Positions 1 to 9,345 of a stretch of 50,123 nucleotides of DNA are shown here, piece by piece. The notes below the pieces were generated by a model. It was not told the DNA's origin. It saw only the letters and a list, made by a program, of their open reading frames with translations, and made no database searches. Location: assembly GCA_029550865.1 (NCBI GenBank), contig JAKPGM010000004.1:1-50123 (forward strand), read 5' to 3'. Within the stretch, counting starts at the first letter, position 1; every line of letters starts with the position of its first letter. The stretch comes from Bacteroidota bacterium. GTDB taxonomy: Bacteria; Bacteroidota; Bacteroidia; Bacteroidales; DTGW01. A program made the position numbers and the translations under genes.

Positions 1-1032
1 ACAGGACGGATCGTATCGCTCAGCGTGATGGTAAAGCTGACCGAGTCCTTGTTGCCATGCGTGTCGTCCGCTATAACCCAGACCGTCTGCATGGTGCCGT
101 GACCACTCAATACAGTGCCAATGGCCGGTCGCTGCGTCTTAACTATCGAACCCGTCGGCGTGCAGTTGTCCGTGGCCGTGGTTAATCCTGTATAATCGGG
201 GAGGGTAAACTGACAGCTATTGTTGACATATTCCGTACGGTCGGATATGCTAGAAAGCACAGGACGGATCGTATCGCTCAGCGTGATGGTAAAGCTGACC
301 GAGTCCTTGTTGCCATGCGTGTCGTCCGCTATAACCCAGACCGTCTGCATGGTGCCGTGACCACTCAATACAGTGCCGATGGCTGGTCGCTGCGTCTTGA
401 TAATTCCAGCCGTCGGCGTGCAGTTGTCCGTGGCTACAGTCTTATTGCGGTAGTCCGGTATTACAAACTGGCAGTTACCATCTACTACCTCCGTGGTGTC
501 GTTGATGGAGGTGAGCACAGGACGGATCGTATCGCTCAGCGTGATGGTAAAGCTGACCGAATCCTTGTTGCCATGCGTGTCGTCCGCTATAACCCAGACC
601 GTCTGCATGGTGCCGTGACCGCTCAATACAGTACCAATGGCCGGTCGCTGCGTCTTAACTATCGAGCCCGTCGGCGTGCAGTTGTCCGTGGCTACAGTCT
701 TATTGCGGTAGTCCGGTATTACAAACTGGCAGTTGACATCTACTACCTCCGTGGTGTCGTTGATGGGGGTGAGTACAGGACGGATCGTATCGCTTAGCGT
801 GATGGTAAAGCTGACCGAGTCCTTGTTGCCATGCGTGTCGTCCGCTATAACCCAGACCGTCTGCATGGTGCCGTGACCACTCAATACAGTGCCAATGGCC
901 GGTCGCTGCGTCTTAACTATCGAGCCCGTCGGCGTGCAGTTGTCCGTGGCTACAGTCCTATTGCGGTAGTCCGGTATTACAAACTGGCAGTTACCATCTA
1001 CTACCTCCGTGGTGTCGTTGATGGGGGTGAGT
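1..1032 (-). repeat. tandem 258-bp (86-residue) HYR repeat units
   Basis: Four units start at 1, 259, 517 and 775, with an exact 258-bp period. Each encodes one HYR-type domain with conserved DNCTPTGSIVKTQRPAIGT and ADDTHGNKDSVSFTITLSD stretches. The first ~180 bases of all units are nearly identical at DNA level. The rest of unit 1 is clearly diverged from units 2-4. The array continues beyond the left edge. Confidence 0.9.
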
Positions 1033-4000
1033 GTGGGGTTTTGATTATCGTTGACTGTGACATTATAACTACAACTGTCAGCATTGCCAGCATTATCTGT
1101 AGCCCGCCACCATACGGTGGTAACGCCATAATTAAAAGTTACCCCATCGAGTGTACCTCCCGTACCAGTGGTAGCTCCTTCCAGACGGTACGAAAGCTGG
1201 GCAATCGAACAATTATCCGATGCTGAAGCGTCCCATGTGGTATCCGTATGGGTGTAGGTACATTGATTTACATCGGTATTTGCCGACTGATCAGCCGGAC
1301 AGCTCACTACAGGCTTTTGAATCTCAATAGTTACCTGAGCTTCGCCGGAAAATACATCGGGACAGACCCCATTCCCCATCACTGCCCGAAAACGAGTATC
1401 CTGGGTTAAATTTACTGAAGTATAAGTATTTGAAGTATTTGCTATATCGTTCCATACCGTGTAGGGTGCCTGGCTGTATTGCCATTTTATAATATTTCCC
1501 GTGTAACCAGAGAGTGTAAGCACACCGCTATTGGTATTATAGCATATAATAGAGGTATCGGGGCTTACATTGCCACCCACAGGGAGGACATCCACCGTGA
1601 GGGAAGCATTATTGCTCTGACGGGTATGCCCGACCCCATCGGTAACGATGCAATAATACTGACCCTCTTCGGCATTCGTCACGTTGCTAATCATGAGCGT
1701 ATCGGTGGTGGCACCTGAAAAATTTCCACCATCGATCAACATAATGCCTGGTACCCTATACCATTGATAGGAAATGGTACCCTGCCCGGTAGCTTTGCAA
1801 ACAAACAGTGCATCTGAAGACTCACACACCGTAGTATCGGCAGGTTGGAGAATGATGATGGGTTGTCCTTTCCCTACAGCAAAATCGCTGGTTCCTGTTG
1901 ATATCCCACTAAAATTTGTTCGTGTAATAACATTACCCACAACCGATCCATGATTCCCCTGCACAAACAGGCTTCCCCCGTCGTCACGGCGGATAATGCG
2001 GGAGGCAGCGTCAATACCAAAGCCATTGGCATCGAGCGAAATACTATAATTGGTTGAAGCCAAACCCGCGCTGCTTTTTAACTGCCAGTAGCCCTGGGCA
2101 AATTGCTCATAAATATCGTTTCCGTTATCATTTAAGGGCAAACCACTGTTACCAATATCAGCAGCCAGATACTGAACAGCAAGGTCCCCTGCGGTAAGAT
2201 CAGAAAAACTCACAAGAGAAGGATGATATTCCGTAGCCGTGCCCACAGGGAAATTATAGTCTTTACCGATTATGCCTACCGCTCTTTTTAAAGTACCCAT
2301 AACATTCCCCCCCGTACGCACCACCTCTGCGGCAGGATTATTGACATAGAGATCGTACGCTTTGACCTGTACAAAAGTTTCCACCCGCAGGGTATCATTC
2401 ACCGAAACATTACCCATCAATTGCTTGGTACCCGTACCTGCCAGTACCAGTACCTGATAATTGGGGGAAGCAAAAACTTGCTGATTGTCGGTGCCGCGAT
2501 ATTCGATGCGACTGATATCATCGGCTGACAGGCTGGCGCAGCTGTTATTCTGTCCTTTCAAAATCAGCACATGATCCAGGGTGCCATTATCCATATCAAT
2601 ATTACCAGCCGACGCATTAAGATTCCCATCCACTTCAAGGGTATAAGCACTCCCTGAACCAAAGGTCAGGGTAGCGCCATTGATGGTAAGATCGCCATAA
2701 ACGTGAAGGTTGGTATTAAAAGTCTTAGCCCCCGAACCCAGCAGCTGCAAATGATAATAATCCTTTGCACGGATGGTTTGTGGTGAAGCAGCTGCATAAC
2801 GAACCGTATTGCCTGCGGTAGTGGTAGCATCGAGTTTTCCTGGCCACATGGGGGCATTGGAACCCTCGATAGTTAATATTCCTTCATTTTTTAATATAGA
2901 AGTTGGATTAACACCATCGATGGCAGCCTTAAAGGTCAAGCCTGTACCAGCCGCTACGTTTTGATTGGTAAGCGTTATACCAGCTGCTATCTGGGCATTG
3001 CCATTAAATACAACGGGCTGTGTGCCAGAGATAATCTGATTGTTGGTTGTAAAATTCCAGGTACCGGTTCCTGAATTAAATACCCCATCGTTTTGCAATC
3101 CACCCCTAAGCTCAACCGCGGGGTTGCCAAGAGAAAAATCCAGCTGACCGGTATTGCTAACTGTGAGCAATCCAGTGAAAAGATTATTTCCCGAAGCTGA
3201 ATTATCGCTCAGCATTCCATTTACGAGAGTGCTTCCCGAGACGGTAACGTTATAGGTTGATAGCTGCAACGATCCCCCACTGGCAATATTGAGACTGGCA
3301 ATGCTGGCGTTAGTATTTAAAGTGATAGCATGGCCATTCTGGATGAACACATTTGAAGCGGCATCGGGCACCAGGCCACAGGATGGTCCGCCGGGCGTAT
3401 ACGACCAGATAGAAGGATCATTCCAGTTGCCACTGGCGATACTGTATATATTACAAGGATAAACGGTTACATTGGCCTTATCATAAAGCTGGTGGGAACA
3501 TCCCGAGATGTTGTCGGTAGCCAGCACGTTATAGACGGTAGATGAGGGCGGCGAGATTGGAACATCGGGCAGGAGGATATCACCTCCCGTACCGTTGACA
3601 GCATTACCAACATTGGAATTATCGGCATCGAGACGAAGCTGGTAGGTAACATTTGTCTGCGAATTGGGAACTATCACCTGCGTGCTCACTGACGAACAGA
3701 TAGCCGGGTCGGAAACGGTTAAATTTCGATTGATCCGACATGGCGAAGCAAAGGCGAAGTCAAACCATGCATTATTGAGGGTAGTTACGCCAGTACGGGT
3801 AATGGTGTTACCCGTGACAGTCCCGTGCGAGCCCATGGCACGCCAGGTGGTATTACCGGCATCACGTCCCGAGATACGGCAATTATTATCGATGGTGTAG
3901 GAGGAAAACCCATCGCCTGTAAGGGTTAAGGTATATGTACCCGTTGGTGTACCTGTGCATTGCAGTCGCCAGTAACCCTCCTCAAAAAGGTTGGCCAGAT

Positions 4001-5552
4001 CGACCCCGTCGTTATAGGGACTGAAGCCGGCAGGACTGCTGGAGATAAACTGCAGACTCACGTCGGTACTACCCGAAATGGTAGAAAAATTCATCACCAG
4101 GGGTCGATAGTAGGAACTAGTACCCATGGGGTAGAGATAATCCTGCGAGGTACCATTGAGCGTGCGTGTAAAAGTACCGTTGTAAAACCAGCCTCCGGAA
4201 CGGGTTACAGCCGTTCCCACTCCATTGGTTACCTTAAAGGTATATCCATTCCCATCGATATAACCGCCCTGCAGGTTTAAATTCCCATACATTGACAAAT
4301 CTCTTAACAACCGCAAGGTTCCAGAACCGGATTTGGTAATGTGTTGAAAAGGACTTACTTCTTTGACTGTTTGCAAGCCACCCCCATTAAATACCACCGT
4401 ACCACCCTCAGTGAACTGATCTGTCGTGTTAGCATCATCCCAGTTTCCACCAATATTCAGGGTTTGATTACCCAGGCTGAAAGCAACCCCATTTGCTATG
4501 GTCAGGTTATTGCTAATGGTTGTACTATTTTGTAGGGATTTTGTCCCCGAACCCTCGAGCGAAACATTATAATAGGTGGTAGCTCTTATAGTTTGTGCTC
4601 CACCCCCACCATAGATTACCGTATTGCCCGTAGCCGAAGCCGTGAGGGTACCGTTGGTGTTCATTATTACAGTACTCGTATTGTTATACTGCAGCGTACT
4701 ATTGATGTCATTCACCCAGGTTGAGGTATTATTGCTACTATTCAACACCCCATTTACGATCACAAAAGTTTTGTTGGTAACAGTTATGCCATTGGCAATA
4801 GCTACATTCCCATTAAAGGTAATAGGCTGGGTTCCCGAAAGGGTCTGACTGTTGGTGTTAAAAGTGTAGATGCCGTTACCTGATATAAAGGTTCCATAAT
4901 TATAAATTCCCCGACGAAAAGTATAGTTTTCATTTACTGTACTATTCCATGTTCCATAAATGAACAAGGTATCCCGAAAGGTTTTACCTCCAGAAGTACT
5001 GGTAAACTGTAACTCAGAACCACTTTCAATGATAGTTTTCCCATAAACAATAATAGTATCAACATTGATTGTAGATATAGCATTGCCCTGCACGATAAGA
5101 CGACCATTTATGCTATAGGTTTCGGTAGCAGTACCTGTTAAAGTACCCCCTTCTAAGATGAGATGATAAAAACTTTTTGTACCTGTTGTATTATTGGCAG
5201 TAATAACACCGCCACTCATGATAAAAGCCGAATCGGAACAGGTAAAATCCTGGTTCGCTACCTGCAAGGTACCATAAACCCTTATTTTATTGCAGCTTGT
5301 AGCCGCCGTCAGGGTCACAGTATGGCCGGCGGAGATGATTACGGTATCGTTTGCCCCGGGGGTACCTCCCGCCGGAACCGACGTCCAGGTGGCAGCATTA
5401 TTCCAATTGCCCGTTTGAACGGAAATAAACTTTTTCTGCGCAACAACAGGTTGTAGCCATCCCATCAGGAGTAGTAACAACAACACTCCCTTGCCCATGC
5501 CCAGTAGAGGGACATTCTTCCATTGCAACGTCTTTTTACCAAAAAATTTCAT
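1..5552 (-). CDS. giant secreted repeat protein with Ig-like and HYR domains (partial, C-terminus outside window)
   Basis: The minus-strand reading frame is open from the ATG at 5552 to the left edge, about 1850 codons; the codon phase at both ends agrees, so I see no frameshift. It starts with a basic and hydrophobic signal peptide ending near VVAQ (about residue 39). Residues ~40-1200 carry beta-rich repeats, including two copies of a GNWN...W motif followed by a G-H-T/A-I/V-T-L strand, as in other Bacteroidota surface proteins. An Ig-like domain (C...YQWYR...EEGQYYC) lies at about 1232-1326, one divergent HYR domain at about 1410-1500, and then near-identical 86-residue HYR units. The role is probably cell-surface adhesion or matrix formation; this is inferred from architecture. 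A T9SS sorting domain would be expected at the missing C-terminus but cannot be seen. No enzyme motif was recognised. Confidence 0.85.
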   Translation of the reverse strand, partial: MKFFGKKTLQWKNVPLLGMGKGVLLLLLLMGWLQPVVAQKKFISVQTGNWNNAATWTSVPAGGTPGANDTVIISAGHTVTLTAATSCNKIRVYGTLQVANQDFTCSDSAFIMSGGVITANNTTGTKSFYHLILEGGTLTGTATETYSINGRLIVQGNAISTINVDTIIVYGKTIIESGSELQFTSTSGGKTFRDTLFIYGTWNSTVNENYTFRRGIYNYGTFISGNGIYTFNTNSQTLSGTQPITFNGNVAIANGITVTNKTFVIVNGVLNSSNNTSTWVNDINSTLQYNNTSTVIMNTNGTLTASATGNTVIYGGGGAQTIRATTYYNVSLEGSGTKSLQNSTTISNNLTIANGVAFSLGNQTLNIGGNWDDANTTDQFTEGGTVVFNGGGLQTVKEVSPFQHITKSGSGTLRLLRDLSMYGNLNLQGGYIDGNGYTFKVTNGVGTAVTRSGGWFYNGTFTRTLNGTSQDYLYPMGTSSYYRPLVMNFSTISGSTDVSLQFISSSPAGFSPYNDGVDLANLFEEGYWRLQCTGTPTGTYTLTLTGDGFSSYTIDNNCRISGRDAGNTTWRAMGSHGTVTGNTITRTGVTTLNNAWFDFAFASPCRINRNLTVSDPAICSSVSTQVIVPNSQTNVTYQLRLDADNSNVGNAVNGTGGDILLPDVPISPPSSTVYNVLATDNISGCSHQLYDKANVTVYPCNIYSIASGNWNDPSIWSYTPGGPSCGLVPDAASNVFIQNGHAITLNTNASIASLNIASGGSLQLSTYNVTVSGSTLVNGMLSDNSASGNNLFTGLLTVSNTGQLDFSLGNPAVELRGGLQNDGVFNSGTGTWNFTTNNQIISGTQPVVFNGNAQIAAGITLTNQNVAAGTGLTFKAAIDGVNPTSILKNEGILTIEGSNAPMWPGKLDATTTAGNTVRYAAASPQTIRAKDYYHLQLLGSGAKTFNTNLHVYGDLTINGATLTFGSGSAYTLEVDGNLNASAGNIDMDNGTLDHVLILKGQNNSCASLSADDISRIEYRGTDNQQVFASPNYQVLVLAGTGTKQLMGNVSVNDTLRVETFVQVKAYDLYVNNPAAEVVRTGGNVMGTLKRAVGIIGKDYNFPVGTATEYHPSLVSFSDLTAGDLAVQYLAADIGNSGLPLNDNGNDIYEQFAQGYWQLKSSAGLASTNYSISLDANGFGIDAASRIIRRDDGGSLFVQGNHGSVVGNVITRTNFSGISTGTSDFAVGKGQPIIILQPADTTVCESSDALFVCKATGQGTISYQWYRVPGIMLIDGGNFSGATTDTLMISNVTNAEEGQYYCIVTDGVGHTRQSNNASLTVDVLPVGGNVSPDTSIICYNTNSGVLTLSGYTGNIIKWQYSQAPYTVWNDIANTSNTYTSVNLTQDTRFRAVMGNGVCPDVFSGEAQVTIEIQKPVVSCPADQSANTDVNQCTYTHTDTTWDASASDNCSIAQLSYRLEGATTGTGGTLDGVTFNYGVTTVWWRATDNAGNADSCSYNVTVNDNQNPTLTPINDTTEVVDGNCQFVIPDYRNRTVATDNCTPTGSIVKTQRPAIGTVLSGHGTMQTVWVIADDTHGNKDSVSFTITLSDTIRPVLTPINDTTEVVDVNCQFVIPDYRNKTVATDNCTPTGSIVKTQRPAIGTVLSGHGTMQTVWVIADDTHGNKDSVSFTITLSDTIRPVLTSINDTTEVVDGNCQFVIPDYRNKTVATDNCTPTAGIIKTQRPAIGTVLSGHGTMQTVWVIADDTHGNKDSVSFTITLSDTIRPVLSSISDRTEYVNNSCQFTLPDYTGLTTATDNCTPTGSIVKTQRPAIGTVLSGHGTMQTVWVIADDTHGNKDSVSFTITLSDTIRP

Positions 5553-6017
5553 CACGCTACGCTCAACCCGTTGTACGTATAAACACCCCTATTGGTTTGC
5601 AATAAATTGATATTCAGATAAAAAATTATCACCATATCTATATTACTACAAATATAAACCAATTTCGCAAACCACCATAAGCAGTTGTTCTTACCAATCA
5701 AACTCAGCCGATAACTGGTTATCTTATTATAACAATTATGTACAAAGAATGTATTGTAAAAAAAGGTCTCAAAAAAACATAACGCTAAAAAGTTAATAAA
5801 ATGTTAAAGATGCCGGTCAATGATGAAAGTCACCCCTCAGACCTTGCGTTTATCGATACAAACAATATACTTTTGGAGGGAAAAGCGTATAGATTACGTT
5901 TTCAACAGGCAAACTTAAGATAAATAGGGCATTACAAAAATTATTCACGGGCATTGTTGAAAAAATAATTTGGATTTTTTTGCAAAGGGGTACTAACATT
6001 ACAAAAAAAAGCCACCT
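5553..6017. other. divergent intergenic region with a possible -7 box for the giant protein gene
   Basis: This AT-rich stretch separates the divergent giant-protein and ATP-cone genes. On the minus strand TATATTTG (5656-5649) matches the Bacteroidota -7 consensus TAnnTTTG, 97 bases before the ATG at 5552. I see no well-spaced -33 TTTG. No convincing box was found for the plus-strand gene, and no RNA gene or repeat was recognised. Confidence 0.4.
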
Positions 6018-6332
6018 ATGGAATTTGTTGCGGATATGGAATACATTATTGTAAAGAACAGCCAGGGCAAGGTTGTTCCACTGGAGCATGATGATGTAAC
6101 TGCAGTTATCTACACCTCGTTGCAGTACATGGGCAAGACCGATCGATTGTTGTCGCTTAACCTGGCAGATAAGGTCTTGCACCGTTTAAAAATCATGCGC
6201 AGAGCCGATAACCATTTCGATGTGCGAGAACTGGAGCAAATGATTAAGTTCGTACTGAATGAAAGCGGACATGCCGAAGCCAGTCAGTATGTTACTTCCC
6301 TGAGCGAAAAAATGTTTGCCGAGCTATCTTAA
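6018..6332 (+). CDS. free-standing ATP-cone domain protein
   Basis: This 104-residue protein consists almost wholly of one ATP-cone-like domain: a beta-strand start YIIVKNSQGKVVPLEHDDV, the helix segment AVIYTSLQYMG, LADKVLHRLK, then an ELEQMIKFVLNESG helix and an A..Y ending. ATP-cones bind ATP/dATP and act as allosteric modules in ribonucleotide reductase and in NrdR; here no catalytic or zinc-ribbon part is attached. The start could also be Met7 at 6036. It ends tail-to-tail with the next gene, overlapping it by 4 bases. Its function as a nucleotide sensor is inferred only; the partner is unknown. Confidence 0.7.
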   Translation: MEFVADMEYIIVKNSQGKVVPLEHDDVTAVIYTSLQYMGKTDRLLSLNLADKVLHRLKIMRRADNHFDVRELEQMIKFVLNESGHAEASQYVTSLSEKMFAELS

Positions 6333-8437
6333 AATGACACCCTGATTCCTGGTCCAAAGACCCAGAACCAGCTCTCGGTATTAAGCAGATAGCCTCCTCC
6401 AATGTACAGCGGGAAGGATAATTTTGTATCACGTCGTGTAGGATATACACTTCCCAGAATAACGATACCCAGGTCACGGGCATTGTTATTGTTGCTAAAG
6501 TCAAATGCATTGAGGGCAAGAAAACCTACCCCAATCTTATAGGGCATAAAACGAGCAATTTTGTCCTTCTGGTAAAAACTCAGCTGCGCAATCATAGCCA
6601 TACTTACCCCCAATCCATTTTGCCAACCTTCCTGGTTGACTATCTTTGTAAGTAAACTGGGGAAGGATACATCGATATCAAATTTAATTTTACGCTGCAG
6701 GATAATCTCTACCACTTTTTCCTGGGGTACTTCTTCATACCTCTCCTTCACATGTTTAAAGCTCAGCCGGATCTTTGTCCAGTCGTCAAAGTCGAAAGTT
6801 TTTTTGTCGAGAAAACTGTTGAGGCTAATTTCTTCACTCGAGCAATCCTGCCGGTCATAAAAAGCATGGCGAACTGAGCGGTCGCCGGGACAAACGACTA
6901 CCACCGGTAAATTTTCTATCTCTATCAAGGTACCGTTACTTCCCGTAATCTTGGCCGTGATTTGAATGTATTGTTTCCCGTACAATTTATCAGGTTCATC
7001 GATTTTATCTGGATTAAACCTGATAATAATATCCTTCAGCGTTTTTTCGTATAGTTCAGGGCCCGTAAAGTCCTTAACAGTCTTGAAACCGTTACCAAGA
7101 TTCATGCTGATAAAATCAAACTCCCTGGGAATTTGAAATTCCCTTACCTGCAGAAACGATCCCGTATTTTCCCCTTTGTTGTATATAAAAATCTTTTTTT
7201 TCGAAATGTTTTTGGGGATCTGGATGCGATATTCTACAGCATTGTCCGACTGCACAATAGAATCTTTGAGCGCCCATTCAATCTCCTCAAATTTAAAGTT
7301 TGCCTTTTGCATACCCACCCCTTCAAGCCTTATATTCACTAGCTCGCCAGGATATACTACATTGCTTTCCTTCCAATCAACCCCATTACGAAGGATTTTA
7401 ATTGTCTGTATAGTGGTTTTGGGGCTGATTCCGAAGTTGGTAATAAACTTCGCCTCATCGCCATCCTTGATGTAGAGATACCCTTCGGTAGGACGGTGCA
7501 GGTTATACAATCGCAGCCGACACAAGACTTTTTCGTTGTTAAGACTTTGCCTTGTATAAAGCTCGCCGATAAGCGCACCCCCCGGTTTTTCCTGATCCTC
7601 AATACGATAGGTTTTGTTGATCTGCAATAGACGATTATTGTCAATTTGCACCTCAATCCCCTCTCGACGGGAGACCTCGTCGAAGGTTAATTCCTGCCTA
7701 TCGAGGGTTAAAAATGCCAGACGTCCCGATTTTACTGTAAAATTCATCACAAGCGGAGGAAGAGTGTAGCTTACCGTACGATCATCAATCAAATCGGGAC
7801 GCAGGGTTGAAAGCTGCAACGTGAAAACCTTTTTTCCCAACATCTTAGGAATTAAATGCAAGCGAATACTCCCCCCTGTCTGCTCCACCCGGTAGTCGAA
7901 ATCCTGGTTGGAAACCCACCCTACCGGAAATTTAATATTTTCGGGCAAATTGGAAAAAAGCTCAAAAACTTTTTCCTCCCCAATAAAAACCTCATTATCT
8001 GGCAAATATGCTGTTATCACAGTCGTTGTATACGGAAAAAGCTTAATCTCTTCTATCCTGCTATGCCCCGAAGTATCTTCGATCTGCAGGCGCAATACCA
8101 GTAGACCGCTATTGAAAATATCGCTAAACTGTACATGCTGCAAAAAATATTCGTTGTTGATGAGCATAGCTGTGTCGACAGGCTGACAGAAGGGTGAAGG
8201 CAATACCCTGACCTGTGTGATGCCTTCCTCTTGGGGCCAGATACGCAATTGCGCAACAAAACGAGGTTGTATAAACCGAAAAGCAAGGTATTTTTCACCC
8301 TTATATACGAGGCTGTGCGCATTCAAAGAAAAAATGAGTGAGTCATTAATCGCTATCTCAATATTCCGTAAAGAATTTAAGGCAGAAATATTCTGTAGAA
8401 TAATGAAAAAAGTAAGAATAGCAACCCTTACACGCAT
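6329..8437 (-). CDS. secreted protein of unknown function, probable outer-membrane C-terminus
   Basis: The longest frame begins at 8464, but a perfect -7 box (TACCTTTG, 8459-8452) lies between that ATG and the next one. I therefore take the ATG at 8437, which gives 702 residues and a clean signal peptide (MRVRVAILTFFIILQNISA). The body is beta-rich with no motif I recognise: a possible Ig-like strand set around residues 130-240, and extended beta segments to ~620. The last ~85 residues resemble outer-membrane strands (GLGVSMAMIAQLSFY, KIGVGFLAL, GIVILGSVYP, FPLYIGGGYLL) and the chain ends in Phe (GIRVSF), as many beta-barrel proteins do. An outer-membrane or periplasmic role is inferred. A copy of the interspersed repeat family lies 177 bases upstream in the same orientation. 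Confidence 0.75.
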   Translation of the reverse strand: MRVRVAILTFFIILQNISALNSLRNIEIAINDSLIFSLNAHSLVYKGEKYLAFRFIQPRFVAQLRIWPQEEGITQVRVLPSPFCQPVDTAMLINNEYFLQHVQFSDIFNSGLLVLRLQIEDTSGHSRIEEIKLFPYTTTVITAYLPDNEVFIGEEKVFELFSNLPENIKFPVGWVSNQDFDYRVEQTGGSIRLHLIPKMLGKKVFTLQLSTLRPDLIDDRTVSYTLPPLVMNFTVKSGRLAFLTLDRQELTFDEVSRREGIEVQIDNNRLLQINKTYRIEDQEKPGGALIGELYTRQSLNNEKVLCRLRLYNLHRPTEGYLYIKDGDEAKFITNFGISPKTTIQTIKILRNGVDWKESNVVYPGELVNIRLEGVGMQKANFKFEEIEWALKDSIVQSDNAVEYRIQIPKNISKKKIFIYNKGENTGSFLQVREFQIPREFDFISMNLGNGFKTVKDFTGPELYEKTLKDIIIRFNPDKIDEPDKLYGKQYIQITAKITGSNGTLIEIENLPVVVVCPGDRSVRHAFYDRQDCSSEEISLNSFLDKKTFDFDDWTKIRLSFKHVKERYEEVPQEKVVEIILQRKIKFDIDVSFPSLLTKIVNQEGWQNGLGVSMAMIAQLSFYQKDKIARFMPYKIGVGFLALNAFDFSNNNNARDLGIVILGSVYPTRRDTKLSFPLYIGGGYLLNTESWFWVFGPGIRVSF

Positions 8438-8451
8438 CGTATTTTTTTTTA

Positions 8452-8459
8452 CAAAGGTA
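8452..8459 (-). promoter_or_regulatory. -7 promoter box TACCTTTG
   Basis: The minus strand reads TACCTTTG, an exact match to the Bacteroidota -7 consensus TAnnTTTG, ending 14 bases before the ATG at 8437. No good -33 TTTG is visible at the usual distance. Its position argues against the upstream ATG at 8464. Confidence 0.55.
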
Positions 8460-8614
8460 AGCATCGAAACTAAAAATTACACACGAGTACCAACTATAGA
8501 GGTATGCGCCCTCATCTTCTTTCATACCACGAAAATTAGAATCTATCAGGAAGGGACAAGCATAACTTTTTCCAGCAACAGCAGGCTGAACAATGACAAT
8601 TGTGTATTTTATCA

Positions 8615-8742
8615 TGAAACGGCATGTTTAACAGTATTCACAAACGAGTATGAAAAATTTATCATTTTCGTACTTGCCATGTGTAGGAAACTCTAATATG
8701 CGAGTTCCATCCGACCATTAAAAAAATAAAAATATTTTCGGA
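8615..8742 (-). repeat. interspersed intergenic repeat, copy A
   Basis: Read on the minus strand it begins TCCGAAAATA, passes GGTCGGATGGAACTCGCAT, then CATACTCGTTTGTGAATACT, and ends near CGTTTCA. Copies B, C and D share these blocks in the same order. It lies 177 bases upstream of the co-oriented gene starting at 8437. It is the most diverged copy (for example GTTAAACATGCCG in place of GCTATACATGCTCG). Confidence 0.85.
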
Positions 8743-9345
8743 TAAAATTAACACCTCCGCCCGCCCTGCAAACACCCCTCTCCGTATTAAAAACCCCGGA
8801 AAAGAAAAGATTTAAGATGTTGCCAGAGGCAAACCACAATGGCGTGGAATAGGGCATGTAATTATTTCTCTGAAATGCCTGATGATGCTTTTATAGACAT
8901 ATTTCAGGCGAGTGACCGCTGACCCCTCATAAAAATTTTCACGAACTAAATTTAAATATAATTTTTACAAAAAGCACATACCCCATTTATGAGTAGGAAA
9001 TATCAAAAAACTAACTTAATTTATTTTTGGACTACTTAAGAATACAACCCTTTCAGAAGTTGCTACTGAATTTCAGAAAAACTTTTTTTTTTTTAAATAT
9101 TTAGATTAACTTAGCATATCAGAATTTAAGATTTAGTGAAGCAAAGAATTTTTTGGTGAATATTGATATTATCAAGCATTCCAGCTGTAAGTTATTTATC
9201 TCTCACCAATTGCGATCCCATAGCTGTAATGTTTTCTCATCTTTTTAAGCTATTATCAGAAAAACGAGCTTCACGAATTAAGCCTTTTTGTAAGGGAAAT
9301 ACGATTTTAATATGAACCAATATTATTAATATAAAAAAACAACAT

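Larger units (their letters stand above)
8438..9345. other. 908-bp divergent intergenic region
   Basis: It holds the -7 box for the unknown secreted protein and interspersed repeat copy A (8615-8742). Between 8743 and 9345 the DNA is very AT-rich, with a T10 run near 9085. A weak inverted pair GCCTGA/TCAGGC sits around 8880-8910, and a chance-level -7 match TATTTTTG lies at 9022-9029. I see no gene, and no convincing promoter close to the ATG at 9346. Confidence 0.5.

Noticed and set aside
315-1226. Long plus-strand open frames through the HYR repeats
   Set aside because: They are antisense shadows of the repeated minus-strand coding units, since a 258-bp period keeps any open frame open. 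They have no start context or family resemblance.
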